Shown here in pieces: positions 1 to 8,198 of a DNA stretch of 30,992 nucleotides. The notes beneath the pieces are model-generated. The model was not told the origin of the DNA and did no database searches. It saw nothing but the letters and a program-made list of their open reading frames with translations. The stretch's first letter is position 1. Each line of letters opens with the position of its first letter. A program made the translations under genes and the position numbers. Location: NCBI GenBank assembly GCA_937880125.1, contig CALFLU010000061.1:1-30992 (forward strand). Reading direction: 5' to 3'. This DNA comes from an uncultured Eubacteriaceae bacterium. Its GTDB lineage: Bacteria > Bacillota > Clostridia > Eubacteriales > UBA1433.

Positions 1-1036
1 CGTCGGGCGCAAGCAAAGCCTCAAGTTCGGCTTTGAGCACTTTGCCTGTTTGAAAAAGCTCGGTATATAAAAGCAGATGGTTTTCAAAATAAGCCTGGTA
101 TGCCGCTTCAACCGCGCGAAAATTGTCGATGACAACCAGGGCATTTGGCTGATAAGTCAAAAGATTTGCGCCGGCAAGCTGACAAGAAGGCAGATGAACG
201 GCTCTCTCAGTAAGGTGCGAGGTCAAATAAAGCAGATTTTCTTCTGTTTGCTCCACCGTCTCCGCAGAAGCAGACTCGCCCTGCAAGGCACTCAGGCGCG
301 CGGAAATTTCTTTTTTGGCACTGTCAATAAATTCGGTTAATTGCTGTGGGGTATAGACATTTTCATAAGCGGGGAAAATAGAGGTATGGTCAATTTCTCG
401 AAGCGAAGACTGTGTTTGCGCATCAAAGAGCTTGATGCTCTCGACGGTATCGCCGAAAAAGTCAATGCGCACAGGGTGCTCACTGCCTACGGCAAACACG
501 TCGGCAATGCTGCCGCGCAATGAAAACTGACCCACCGACTCCGTCAGCTCGCAGCGTTCATAACCCAAACGAATCAGCTGTGCGGTCAAATCCAAAATAT
601 CATGCTCGTCTTGCACGTGCAAAGACAGCACATGGCTGTCCAAATTGGGCGTAATCTTGCGCCCCAAAGCTTCTGCGCTTGTAATAATCAACCGCGGCTG
701 AGTTGTCTGCACAGCCTGCAAAACAAGCAATCGCTCAAAGTCAAGCAGGCGATCGTGTGCAGTGCTCACCGCGGTATAAAGGCCGCCGGCGGGATACAAA
801 AGCGCATCGGGGAAAATGTTTTTCATATCCGCAATTATTTTTTTGGCGGCAAAATCCGTGTCTGTAACATAGAGAATAGTCTGGTCTTGTAAGGAGGCCA
901 ACAACGACAAAAAGACGCTGCGAAAGGCAGGTTCCATGCCATAAAGCGTCAAAGAATGATTTGATTTTACTTGTTTAAGAACATGTTTCAGGGATGCATC
1001 CTCTAAAAGATGGGATAAAAAATCGGCGTTCATCAT
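1..1036 (-). CDS. mfd: Transcription-repair coupling factor Mfd, N-terminal part (runs off the left edge)
   Basis: About 345 N-terminal residues are visible. Mfd is a cytoplasmic DNA translocase that removes stalled RNA polymerase and recruits UvrA to lesions. The visible part matches the UvrB-like damage-recognition module: residues 170-211 contain GQFSLRGSIADVF followed by PVRIDFFGDTVESIKLFD and TQSS, the conserved block shared by UvrB and Mfd. The helicase and RNA-polymerase-binding regions lie outside the window. Two consecutive ATG codons are possible starts (1036 or 1033). The first overlaps the pth stop as TGATG, and GGAAG lies just upstream, so translation is probably coupled to pth. 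The linked pth-mfd order is common in Bacillota. The identification is secure; only the choice between the two ATGs is open. Confidence 0.93.
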   Translation of the reverse strand, partial: MMNADFLSHLLEDASLKHVLKQVKSNHSLTLYGMEPAFRSVFLSLLASLQDQTILYVTDTDFAAKKIIADMKNIFPDALLYPAGGLYTAVSTAHDRLLDFERLLVLQAVQTTQPRLIITSAEALGRKITPNLDSHVLSLHVQDEHDILDLTAQLIRLGYERCELTESVGQFSLRGSIADVFAVGSEHPVRIDFFGDTVESIKLFDAQTQSSLREIDHTSIFPAYENVYTPQQLTEFIDSAKKEISARLSALQGESASAETVEQTEENLLYLTSHLTERAVHLPSCQLAGANLLTYQPNALVVIDNFRAVEAAYQAYFENHLLLYTELFQTGKVLKAELEALLAPD

Positions 1037-1626
1037 CACTCTTCCAAGACGGCGGGGCTTTGTTTTTTCATTTTGAGGTTGTGGGTGTTCATGGCTTGGT
1101 CAACGCCTTCTCTCACAAAGGTTTGCGTTGCTTTTGCAGATTCAATAACCGCTTGTTGCATGGCAGGAATTTCTTCGGGGGAAAAACGGGATAAAACATA
1201 ATTTTTTTTATCGTAAACAGCGGCGCCGATGCCAATGCGTATGCGGGCAATGTGTTCTGTGCCCAGATGATAAATAATGTTATCCATACCGTTGTGTCCG
1301 CCGGCGCTGCCGGTTTTGCGAATGCGAAAAGTGCCGACATCAAAACTGGTGTCGTCATAGATAATGAGGATGTTTTCGAGCGGAATCGAAAAATAATCGA
1401 CATAGTTTTTTACGCAAAGCCCGCTCAGGTTCATATATGTCAGCGGTTTAAGCAAAAGCGTCCGATGCGAGCCGAAAGACGCAGAATAATGAAGTCCTTC
1501 AAATTTGGTGCTGCCCTTGCCCAAATTCATCTGCTCTGCCAAATAATTAATGACTTCAAAGCCGATATTGTGTCGTGTCAGGGCATAGCGGCGGCCGGGA
1601 TTGCCGAGTCCAACAATAAGATGCAT
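1036..1626 (-). CDS. pth: Peptidyl-tRNA hydrolase
   Basis: This 196-residue protein hydrolyses peptidyl-tRNA released from stalled ribosomes so that tRNA can be recycled. The N-terminus reads MHLIVGLGNPGRRY, followed by TRHNIGFEV with the expected catalytic His at residue 19. The block YDDTSFDVGTFRIRKTGSAGGHNGM is the family's Asp and GGHNG signature. The length is typical. An in-frame start exists 19 codons upstream, but ATG at 1626 is chosen because AGAGGAG sits at the right distance and the protein then begins exactly at the family's N-terminus. Its stop overlaps the mfd start (TGATG). An extended -10 box lies about 40 bp upstream. Confidence 0.96.
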   Translation of the reverse strand: MHLIVGLGNPGRRYALTRHNIGFEVINYLAEQMNLGKGSTKFEGLHYSASFGSHRTLLLKPLTYMNLSGLCVKNYVDYFSIPLENILIIYDDTSFDVGTFRIRKTGSAGGHNGMDNIIYHLGTEHIARIRIGIGAAVYDKKNYVLSRFSPEEIPAMQQAVIESAKATQTFVREGVDQAMNTHNLKMKKQSPAVLEE

Positions 1627-1663
1627 GAATAACACTCCTCTGAGGATAAAAAAAGATGAAACA

Positions 1664-1669
1664 ATTATA
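1664..1669 (-). promoter_or_regulatory. Extended -10 promoter element for pth-mfd
   Basis: Read on the minus strand, this is TATAAT preceded by TG and one base (TGATATAAT), a perfect extended -10. No good -35 box is seen 16-18 bp upstream, which extended -10 promoters can tolerate. It lies 38 bp before the pth start codon. This is an inference from sequence only. Confidence 0.55.
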
Positions 1670-1746
1670 TCACGAAAATTCATGAAAAAGCTATAAGGAG
1701 CAGAGAAGAGAAAAAGACAGATAAAACAACCTAAAGGATGCTCCCG

Positions 1747-3378
1747 TCAAATCAGCGGCGCAAAGAGACGAAAGATATAGCCGGCAACACGCTGCCACAA
1801 AGGCAGCGCGCGATAGATATCGGGGGTAATGGGTTGGCACAGCGGCAGTGTTGCATTGAAATCAGCGGCAATATCCTTGAGTGCGGGGCTGTCATAGAGC
1901 AGTGCGCCCACTTCGTAGTGCAGATAAAAACTGCGATAGTCCATGTTATAGGTGCCAACGGTTGCCACGCGGTCATCGCACAAATAGACCTTTGAATGAA
2001 CAAAGCCCGGCGTGTATTCATAGAGCTGAACCCCTGCTTGCAAAAGCTGCATATAATGGCTTTTGGCGATGAGATAAGGAATTTTTTTGTCGGGAATGTG
2101 CGGAAAAATAATTTTCACGTCCACGCCGCGTTGAGCGGCATACACCAAAACCTCCGCCATTTCGTGGTCCAAAATCAAGTAGGGTGTCATAATATGCACG
2201 TATTTTTCGGCTTGTGTCAAAATTTCCATATAGACCATTTCGCCGATTTCATTAGGAAAGTTGGGCATATCGCCATAGGGGAGCACAAAGCCGAGGGCAG
2301 GATTCGCTGTGGCGGGCAAAGACGAAGAAGACAGGTAAAAATCAAAGTCTTCTTGGGCAGGTTGGCTCTCTTCGCTGTGCCACATTTGCAAAAAAAGCGC
2401 GGTAAACGAACGAACGGCAGGACCGTTGATTTCCACTGCGGCATCTTTCCAATGGCCGTAGAGCGTGATGCGGTTGGCGTATTCGTCTGCCAGGTTAAAG
2501 CCGCCCGTAAAGGCGATTTTGCCGTCAATGATCATAATTTTGCGGTGGTCGCGGTTGTTTTGATCGGTGGACAAAAAAGGACGGAGGGGTTGAAAGACGC
2601 GTCCCTGTACGCCGATTTCTTCCAGTTCGTCCAAGAACGTATCGGAAAGTGATTTGGAGTGGCTAAAACCGTCATATAAAAAACGAATTTCGACGCCGGC
2701 AGCGGCGCGCTCTTGGAGAATATCCAGCAGTTCGTCCAAAATGCTGCCGGGAGAAACAATAAAATATTCGAGAAAAACAAAAGACGTAGCCTCTCTCAGG
2801 CGCTGTTTAATGGCCTCGAAGGCCTCTTCGCCCTGGGAAAAATAGGTGACGTCGGTGTTGTGATAAGCAGGATAGGGGCCGTGGGTTTGCAGGTAGTGAA
2901 CAATGCCCATGGTTGCGGATTTGCGCTGTCGCATGGCAAAGAGCACCTCTTCATCTGCTTGCAAATACGAAGAAGTCTCCTCGACACGGCGCTGCATGCG
3001 TGCCTTCATTTTTTTGGAGCGCGGGTCGAATTGGACAAACAAATAAAACAACGCGCCAAAAAAAGGCAACAGGCACATCAGCGTCAGCCAGGCCATTTTG
3101 TAGGCGGGGTTGGTGGTTTGATTGACGATATAGATGGCGAGGACAAAGCTCAGCAAAAAGTTAAAGGACAGCAAAATACTGACGTATTCCGTCAGTTGAA
3201 ACAGTACATAAATCAGCAGAAAAAGTTGGAAAAGCATCAGGAGAATAACAACGGCGGAACGGTTAAACAAAACGTAGTTTTTTCGCTTGCCGTAGTGTCG
3301 TCGGCTGGTGGATGGAGGGGTTTGATAGTTTTTTTTCGTGGCGGATTCTTTTGAAAAGGGGCTTTTGTTGATGCTCAA
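1747..3378 (-). CDS. cls: Cardiolipin synthase (phospholipase D superfamily)
   Basis: This 543-residue integral membrane enzyme joins two phosphatidylglycerol molecules to give cardiolipin and glycerol. Two hydrophobic segments (about 41-63 and 68-88) and a third near 98-116 form the membrane anchor. Two HKD motifs follow: HRKIMIIDGKIAFTGG (H278, K280, D285) and HSKVYLCDDRVATVGT (H461, K463, D468). This is the full Bacillota-type architecture. The start is TTG at 3378. No ATG lies near the N-terminus, and AGGAGGA is placed about 9 bases upstream, so TTG is probably real. The 38 residues before the first membrane segment are basic and polar, a common cytoplasmic leader in this family. The gene appears to be transcribed alone from the promoter at 3412-3440. 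Confidence 0.95.
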   Translation of the reverse strand: MSINKSPFSKESATKKNYQTPPSTSRRHYGKRKNYVLFNRSAVVILLMLFQLFLLIYVLFQLTEYVSILLSFNFLLSFVLAIYIVNQTTNPAYKMAWLTLMCLLPFFGALFYLFVQFDPRSKKMKARMQRRVEETSSYLQADEEVLFAMRQRKSATMGIVHYLQTHGPYPAYHNTDVTYFSQGEEAFEAIKQRLREATSFVFLEYFIVSPGSILDELLDILQERAAAGVEIRFLYDGFSHSKSLSDTFLDELEEIGVQGRVFQPLRPFLSTDQNNRDHRKIMIIDGKIAFTGGFNLADEYANRITLYGHWKDAAVEINGPAVRSFTALFLQMWHSEESQPAQEDFDFYLSSSSLPATANPALGFVLPYGDMPNFPNEIGEMVYMEILTQAEKYVHIMTPYLILDHEMAEVLVYAAQRGVDVKIIFPHIPDKKIPYLIAKSHYMQLLQAGVQLYEYTPGFVHSKVYLCDDRVATVGTYNMDYRSFYLHYEVGALLYDSPALKDIAADFNATLPLCQPITPDIYRALPLWQRVAGYIFRLFAPLI

Positions 3379-3411
3379 GAAGCAGTCTCCTCCTCACAGC
3401 AAGATAGTATT

Positions 3412-3440
3412 ATTATAACGCGTTGCCGTAGGCAGCGCAA
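3412..3440 (-). promoter_or_regulatory. Promoter of cls
   Basis: On the minus strand TTGCGC (3435-3440) and TATAAT (3412-3417) are separated by exactly 17 bp. The spacer holds an imperfect inverted repeat (GCGCTGCC, three bases, GGCAACGC) that could be the end of the upstream alkyltransferase transcript or a protein-binding site. Confidence 0.6.
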
Positions 3441-3458
3441 GGAAGGTTTCAAGGCAGT

Positions 3459-4004
3459 TCATCTCTTTTGATTCAAATCAGCATCAAAGAGTGTGCTATG
3501 CACAGCGGCAGCATTTTGCTGAGAAACATGCTGCTGTTCAAGGTTTAAAAGCATGGCCTTTAGAGGCAGGCCGCCGCCATAACCCGTAAGGGAGCCGTTG
3601 GTGCCGACAACGCGATGGCATGGGACGATGATGGAGATGGGGTTGTTGTGATTGGCCATGCCCACGGCGCGATAGGCTAGGGGACTGCCGATTTTGAGGG
3701 CAATGTCTTTGTAGGAACACCTTTGCCCGTAGGCAATATCGAGCAGTGCTTGCCAAACACGCTTTTGAAAGGGTGTCCCCTTCAGGGCAATGGGCACGCT
3801 AAAGACTTTTCGCTTTCCCGCAAAGTATTCTTCCAACTCTTCGACTGCCCGGTCGGTCACAGGACTTTTTTCGTCGATTGCCTGTGCAGGCAAGGCGTTG
3901 CCAAACAACACTTCAGTCAGGGCGCCTTTTTCGGAAGACAGGCTCAATAAACCAATCGAAGTATCATAAAGACCGTAAATTTTGGCAGAAGAGGGCTTTG
4001 GCAT
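3459..4004 (-). CDS. ogt: Methylated-DNA--[protein]-cysteine S-methyltransferase (O6-alkylguanine repair)
   Basis: This 181-residue suicide repair protein transfers alkyl groups from O6-alkylguanine in DNA to its own cysteine. The active-site motif IIVPCHRVVG is present with the acceptor Cys at residue 129, followed by the conserved GYGGGLPLKAMLLNLE. Upstream, GTPFQKRVWQALLDI is the usual DNA-binding segment start. The reading frame stays open 17 codons further upstream and would then overlap alkA. ATG at 4004 is preferred because AAGGAAG precedes it at good spacing and it leaves a 20-bp gap after alkA. It is the last gene of a probable yjbQ-SRPBCC-alkA-ogt unit. No AraC-like Ada domain is attached, so it is an Ogt-type rather than Ada-type protein. 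Confidence 0.94.
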   Translation of the reverse strand: MPKPSSAKIYGLYDTSIGLLSLSSEKGALTEVLFGNALPAQAIDEKSPVTDRAVEELEEYFAGKRKVFSVPIALKGTPFQKRVWQALLDIAYGQRCSYKDIALKIGSPLAYRAVGMANHNNPISIIVPCHRVVGTNGSLTGYGGGLPLKAMLLNLEQQHVSQQNAAAVHSTLFDADLNQKR

Positions 4005-4024
4005 CGACAGTTCTTCCTTTATAT

Positions 4025-4636
4025 CTATTTTTCCGTCTCGCCGGCGATATGCCACAAATACAGGCTGGCAACGCTGCCATAGGGGCTGTATCGGCGACGG
4101 TATTTTTCAAACAGGGCTTTATTGACTTGTTTGTGGCCATATAAAATGCGCAACCCGCGATGAATGGCCAAGTCGTTGTAACTGAAGATGTTTTTGCGGT
4201 TCATGGAAAACAGCATCAGCATCTCAGCGGTCCAAGTGCCAATACCCGGCAAAGACGAGAGCGTCAGGCAAACTTCTTCATCGGTTTTGGCATGCAAAGA
4301 ATCCAGGTCAATCTCGCCGTTGCACACGGCAGCCGCGGCGCTTTTGATATAGCCGGCTTTGCGAAAACTCATGCCATAGGATTGAATTGTGGCCTCATCG
4401 GTGTTGCAAATCACCTGTGGGCTGAGGGGAGTAAGTGCCGCACACATGCGATCCCAAACGGTTTTGCCCGCCTTGGAAGAGATTTGTTGAGAGACGATGG
4501 AGGAGATGAGCGCGGAAAACAAATCGGGGTCCACGCTGCGCTGAATGGGGCCAATGCGATCAATGGCCAGGGCGAGCCGTTTGTCTTTTTTCTTCAAATA
4601 ATCGACTTCTTCATCGCCATAAAGAAAATATTGCAT
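4025..4636 (-). CDS. DNA-3-methyladenine glycosylase II (AlkA-like, HhH-GPD family)
   Basis: This 203-residue base-excision-repair glycosylase is expected to remove alkylated purines. The helix-hairpin-helix is LSSLPGIGTWTAEMLM (about 127-142), and the catalytic Asp is in FSYNDLAIHRG (D155), as in the AlkA branch. There is no C-terminal FeS cysteine cluster, which argues against endonuclease III or MutY. It lacks the extra N-terminal domain of E. coli AlkA and matches the short bacterial form. The start ATG at 4636 has AAGGTG upstream. It lies 20 bp before the alkyltransferase gene, giving a paired alkylation-repair cassette. The upstream SRPBCC gene ends 46 bp away, so it may be co-transcribed with it. 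Confidence 0.9.
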   Translation of the reverse strand: MQYFLYGDEEVDYLKKKDKRLALAIDRIGPIQRSVDPDLFSALISSIVSQQISSKAGKTVWDRMCAALTPLSPQVICNTDEATIQSYGMSFRKAGYIKSAAAAVCNGEIDLDSLHAKTDEEVCLTLSSLPGIGTWTAEMLMLFSMNRKNIFSYNDLAIHRGLRILYGHKQVNKALFEKYRRRYSPYGSVASLYLWHIAGETEK

Positions 4637-4682
4637 AATTACACCTTATTTGTGAATTTGTGCAAACAGATTTGCCTCTGCG

Positions 4683-5222
4683 CTATTGCAAAAGCTCTGC
4701 GCGCACCTTGAGCGCTGCATTCATCGTGGAAAATTGTTCTTTTGTGTTTTTTAAAGTCGCAAAGCGCGCCAGAGGAACCAAGATACCCGAAAAATCCTCC
4801 GTCTGCGTAAACAGCGTGGTGCCGTCATTTTGCAGTTCCAGATAAAACTGCCGCCTGCCGTCAAATATGCCGCCAAAGAGCAGGCTGCTTTTCCAAATAA
4901 TGGCCTCGGGACGACTGTAAGTGAGAAGTTTCGTTGTAAAGGTGTCGCTCTCTTCGCCGTTTTTGTCCAATAAAGTCACGCGTATTTTTTCGCCCGCCCG
5001 ATACTCATCTCCCTCAATACGAAGCGAGTGGTTCCAGTCGGGGTATTTTTCAAAATCCGTCAACACTGCCCACACGGCGGGGGGTCGGGCGTTGATGGAG
5101 ACGGTTTGCGTGACGGTCGCCTTAAAGCCTCCGGTGATAAACCCAAAGCCGATGTAGAGGGCTGCCAAGATGAGAATGGTGATGATGAACAACTTTAAAA
5201 TCTTATTAAAAAATTTTTTCAT
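4683..5222 (-). CDS. SRPBCC-fold protein with N-terminal membrane anchor
   Basis: This 179-residue protein has one N-terminal hydrophobic segment (about residues 9-30, after a lysine-rich start) and then an SRPBCC/polyketide-cyclase-like domain. The recognisable stretch is the family's opening strand and helix: TVSINARPPAVWAVLTDFEKYPDWN. Such domains form a deep pocket that binds lipids or other hydrophobic ligands. The ligand here cannot be read from sequence, and the anchor suggests the pocket faces the outside of the cell. The start ATG at 5222 follows GGAGAAG. The yjbQ-like gene ends 29 bp upstream and alkA starts 46 bp downstream, which suggests one transcript, although a functional link to DNA repair is not obvious. 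Confidence 0.75.
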   Translation of the reverse strand: MKKFFNKILKLFIITILILAALYIGFGFITGGFKATVTQTVSINARPPAVWAVLTDFEKYPDWNHSLRIEGDEYRAGEKIRVTLLDKNGEESDTFTTKLLTYSRPEAIIWKSSLLFGGIFDGRRQFYLELQNDGTTLFTQTEDFSGILVPLARFATLKNTKEQFSTMNAALKVRAELLQ

Positions 5223-5251
5223 AGAATTGCTTCTCCATGGTTTTGTGGTGA

Positions 5252-5653
5252 TCAGGTGAGAATGGTGATAAAAACCTTTCGCCTGCGCGGACCGTCGAAC
5301 TCACAAAAATAAACAGCTTGCCAGGTGCCCAGTTTGAGCGCACCATCTGCAACGGGTAGTGTGAGGGACGCACCGAAAGAACTCGATTTGAGGTGCGCAG
5401 CGCTGTTGCCTTCGCTGTGCCGAAATTCGTTTCGATCGGGATAGGTTTTTTCAAGCGCAAAGCACAAATCAGTCACCACATCTCTGTCTGCGTTTTCGTT
5501 CAATGTGACGGCAGCAGTGGTATGGGGGCAAAAGACGAGACAAATGCCCTCGACAGCGCCGCTTTGGCGCAGGGCGTCTTGCACCAGCAAGGTGATGTTG
5601 TGAAATTGCTGTTTTTCGGTTTTGATGGCATATTCATAGTGATAAACAGACAT
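5252..5653 (-). CDS. YjbQ family protein (UPF0047, secondary thiamine-phosphate synthase type)
   Basis: This 133-residue protein of the YjbQ/UPF0047 family is recognised by GICLVFCPHTTAAVTLNENAD, by HSEGNSAAHLKSSSFGASLTLPV and by the ending LGTWQAVYFCEFDGPRRRKV. Members bind a metal through conserved His residues. Weak thiamine-phosphate synthase activity has been reported for the family, but its physiological role is unclear. The frame is open 15 codons further upstream; ATG at 5653 is chosen because GGAGGG precedes it at good spacing and the protein then has the usual family length. It is the first gene after the promoter at 5687-5715 and probably heads the alkylation-repair unit. Confidence 0.9.
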   Translation of the reverse strand: MSVYHYEYAIKTEKQQFHNITLLVQDALRQSGAVEGICLVFCPHTTAAVTLNENADRDVVTDLCFALEKTYPDRNEFRHSEGNSAAHLKSSSFGASLTLPVADGALKLGTWQAVYFCEFDGPRRRKVFITILT

Positions 5654-5686
5654 GAAAAACCCTCCGAACATCACTGAGTTATTGTC

Positions 5687-5715
5687 ATTATAATGCAATG
5701 GCCAAGGAAGCGCAA
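5687..5715 (-). promoter_or_regulatory. Promoter of the yjbQ-SRPBCC-alkA-ogt unit
   Basis: On the minus strand TTGCGC (5710-5715) is followed after exactly 17 bp by TATAAT (5687-5692), 33 bp before the start codon. The -35 box is the same TTGCGC variant as at the cls promoter. Confidence 0.6.
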
Positions 5716-5737
5716 GAATGGAAAATGAAACAAAATG

Positions 5738-6184
5738 TTACAAAGAATCTAAAAATTGAAGACAGTCCTGCAGTTGATATTCGTTGAAAATCGGGATATG
5801 GTTGTCTGCAAGCAGCTCGGCAAACAGGCCGTTGCCCGCAGTGAGTGTGCCTGTGAAAGTGCCGTCGTAGATGGTTCCGTATCCGCAGGAAGGGCTGTTT
5901 GATTTGAGAATGGCCGCATGACAATGCATATTCCGATAGCAATCAAGGCCCCTTTCGGCGCCTTTTTGGAAGGCGGCGGTGACATCGGTTTGATGCTGTG
6001 TCAAGATTTTATCGCCCAGGCGCTCTGCGGCGGGGCGCGGGGTGGGCAGCCCGCCGGATACTTCGGGACAAAAGGCAATCAGACGATGGCGGCTTGTGAG
6101 CGGGGCAGGCAGCGGGCAACAAAGAGCTACGCCGTTATAGCGACAGCAAAGATCAAGCAGACAAGCACTGATTAAAATATTCAT
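5738..6184 (-). CDS. DUF523 family protein
   Basis: This 148-residue protein belongs to the DUF523 family of small cysteine-rich cytoplasmic proteins of unknown function. The signatures are ILISACLLDLCCRYNG at the N-terminus, CPEVSGGLPTPRPAAERL in the middle (about 45-62) and LKSNSPSCGYGTIYDGTFTG towards the C-terminus. The conserved Cys pairs suggest metal or FeS binding, but that is not established. An in-frame TTG six codons upstream is possible; ATG at 6184 is preferred because GGGAG then lies upstream as a ribosome binding site. It appears monocistronic: the next minus-strand gene has its own promoter, and the region upstream holds a 23-bp palindrome with a -10 box. Confidence 0.88.
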   Translation of the reverse strand: MNILISACLLDLCCRYNGVALCCPLPAPLTSRHRLIAFCPEVSGGLPTPRPAAERLGDKILTQHQTDVTAAFQKGAERGLDCYRNMHCHAAILKSNSPSCGYGTIYDGTFTGTLTAGNGLFAELLADNHIPIFNEYQLQDCLQFLDSL

Positions 6185-6256
6185 TACTTTCTTTTCTCCC
6201 AAATCAAAAGATAAGCCGCTGTTTTTGCCACAGCATGAGCTGATGTGTCAGCACGG

Positions 6257-6279
6257 GTGCTATAATATTATTATAGCAC
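6257..6279. promoter_or_regulatory. 23-bp perfect palindrome with extended -10 boxes on both strands
   Basis: The arms GTGCTATAAT and ATTATAGCAC are exact reverse complements around three central bases. Each strand therefore reads TGCTATAAT, a full extended -10. The minus-strand copy could drive the DUF523 gene with a weak -35 (TTCTCA, 17 bp away). No gene downstream on the plus strand is obvious. The palindrome may also be an operator. Confidence 0.5.
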
Positions 6280-6304
6280 AGTGCCTTGTTGGTGAGAAAA
6301 AAAG

Positions 6305-6339
6305 AAAGCGAGCCGAAAACCAAGCTGGCAACTCGCTTT
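6305..6339 (-). terminator. Rho-independent terminator of the DUF4173 gene
   Basis: An 8-bp stem (AAAGCGAG pairing with CTCGCTTT) is followed on the minus strand by TTTCTTTTTTT. It lies about 105 bp after the DUF4173 stop codon. The large loop can partly pair internally (GCC with GGC). Confidence 0.65.
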
Positions 6340-6443
6340 TTTCATGTGATTCAAAACGATTCAAGTGCGGCAAATAAAAATGTTTCCCAAAGACATGGCT
6401 GCTTGGTGCAGGGCGGCAGCGTCGTTGGCTGCATAAAAAAGTG

Positions 6444-8198
6444 TCAAGGGGTATAAATCCACCGACCGCCGTTTTCGTCAACAATGGAAAGATAGGTGGC
6501 TTTGTCGAAATCGGGAAAAAGAACAAGGGTTTGGCTGTGGCTTTGTCCGTCGGCAAATTGCAGCACAACGGTGTATGTGGCTGACGGCGTGCTGCTGAGC
6601 AGTTGCATAACACTTTCTCCTGATGGCAAAGGGGCGGCAGAAGAGGCTGAAAACGCTACGCCGGTGATGTTGAAAGACAACACTTCTGCACTGCTGTTGT
6701 TTTGCAGGTAAATTTGAAACCACTGTGTTTTTAGGGCAAGAGGCGCATACAAATCAGCGGCTCTGTAGCGTGCATAATTATATGCACGGATGTCGTGATT
6801 TTCCGAAAAGGAAGATGCACGACGATGTTGTTGTTGCAGGAAAAATAGGATTTCGGGATTTTCTTCATCTTGCAACCGCAAAATTTGCGGTGCGGCATCC
6901 ACGCTCAAGCCGGACAAATAGGCCGAATCCAGTTTGCCGGTTTCAAAATAACGATCGATATTTTTTTTGGCAACATAGGCTTCGGGATTGGCAAAAATAA
7001 TTACCGTATAATAGAGCACGGCAGCAATCAATACAATTTTTGCAACGGGCAAGGAGGGGCGGTAGATGAATGCAAAGGTCAAGAGCAGTGTGGCAATTTC
7101 AAAATACAAAAACAAAAACACAATCAGCCGCAGCATGGTATAGCCGTAGGTATGCTCATACAAATACATGCGATACAATGACGAGCAAGCCAGCAGCAGT
7201 GTCAGAAAAGTAAACAAAACGAGCAAGACTTTGACAAAATGCAGGTTTTGTTCGTTTTTCAGCAGATAAAAGGTCACGGATAGGATGAGGATGTTAATCA
7301 AGCTCAAAGCAAGCAGTTGAAAAAATCCGCTGCGCGCATAGGCGGCATAGTCAAAGTTTGCGGGAAGACCGAGGCGAAGATTGCCCACAAGATAAAACAA
7401 CTGCAAAGCAAAGAACAAAATATAGACCGCGGTCAAAACAGACAACACCGTGGTAATCGTCGTTTTGCGTCCGGGAAAAGCGAGCGCGTTGGTATTGCCT
7501 TCGGACAATGCCTTGTCAGCGGGCAGGCAAGAGGTGCGCAGCGAAAGGCGCAAAGAGGCATAGGCATAAGAGGCCACCATCGCAAACCAAAACAGATAGG
7601 ATAAAAGGTTCACTACATCAAAGTGCAAATCCTTAAACCAGTTGGTTAAAAGCGCGGTAATCATTTGATCGGAAGATATCATCAAAGGCACGATAATCAG
7701 CAGCAGCAAAATGCTGAGTATAATGCCGATGAAAACACTGCGTTTAGCCGAGTGAACCTCTTTGGACGGCGAGAGGATCTTGACGCTGTTTAAAAAATAG
7801 TGATGAACAGACAGCAGCGGCAAAAAAAGCAAGCGCAAGATGCTGAGGACGCGTGGACGGTATCCATAGGCAAACAGAATGCTGCAGCCGTAAAAAACGG
7901 GAATCAGCACAAAATTGACCATCTTGAAAAATTGATTGGTGTAGAGTGAAAAATAAAAGGCGAGCGCCAGCATAGTAAAGGCGCCGACCAAAAAATGTCC
8001 ACGGTTAAATCCCAAGGTGTGCTTGAGAGTTATGTAAGTAACAGCAACAATCAAAAAAATCAATATCGTATAATTGACATTCAGCTGCCAAAGGCGTTGA
8101 AACAAGACATTAAAGATAACGCCCAGCGCCGTGGCAAACAAAAACAGTTTCGTGTTCGGTTTGTTGTTGTTGATGGCTGATTGGGTAGTCATTTTCAT
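6444..8198 (-). CDS. DUF4173 domain multi-pass membrane protein
   Basis: This protein of 584 residues has roughly 12 hydrophobic segments in its first two thirds and a polar C-terminal region of about 180 residues. That region contains the DUF4173-like stretch with NIDRYFETGKLDSAYLSGL and an aromatic tail ending GGRWIYTP. The closest known pattern is the DUF4173/DUF4153 family of uncharacterised Bacillota membrane proteins. Function is unknown. The ATG at 8198 overlaps the XRE gene stop (ATGA), and AGAGGGG lies just upstream. A second ATG two codons later is possible. Coupling to XRE and DUF2975 genes is the main clue to its role, suggesting a membrane-associated regulatory or stress module. 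Confidence 0.8.
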   Translation of the reverse strand: MKMTTQSAINNNKPNTKLFLFATALGVIFNVLFQRLWQLNVNYTILIFLIVAVTYITLKHTLGFNRGHFLVGAFTMLALAFYFSLYTNQFFKMVNFVLIPVFYGCSILFAYGYRPRVLSILRLLFLPLLSVHHYFLNSVKILSPSKEVHSAKRSVFIGIILSILLLLIIVPLMISSDQMITALLTNWFKDLHFDVVNLLSYLFWFAMVASYAYASLRLSLRTSCLPADKALSEGNTNALAFPGRKTTITTVLSVLTAVYILFFALQLFYLVGNLRLGLPANFDYAAYARSGFFQLLALSLINILILSVTFYLLKNEQNLHFVKVLLVLFTFLTLLLACSSLYRMYLYEHTYGYTMLRLIVFLFLYFEIATLLLTFAFIYRPSLPVAKIVLIAAVLYYTVIIFANPEAYVAKKNIDRYFETGKLDSAYLSGLSVDAAPQILRLQDEENPEILFFLQQQHRRASSFSENHDIRAYNYARYRAADLYAPLALKTQWFQIYLQNNSSAEVLSFNITGVAFSASSAAPLPSGESVMQLLSSTPSATYTVVLQFADGQSHSQTLVLFPDFDKATYLSIVDENGGRWIYTP

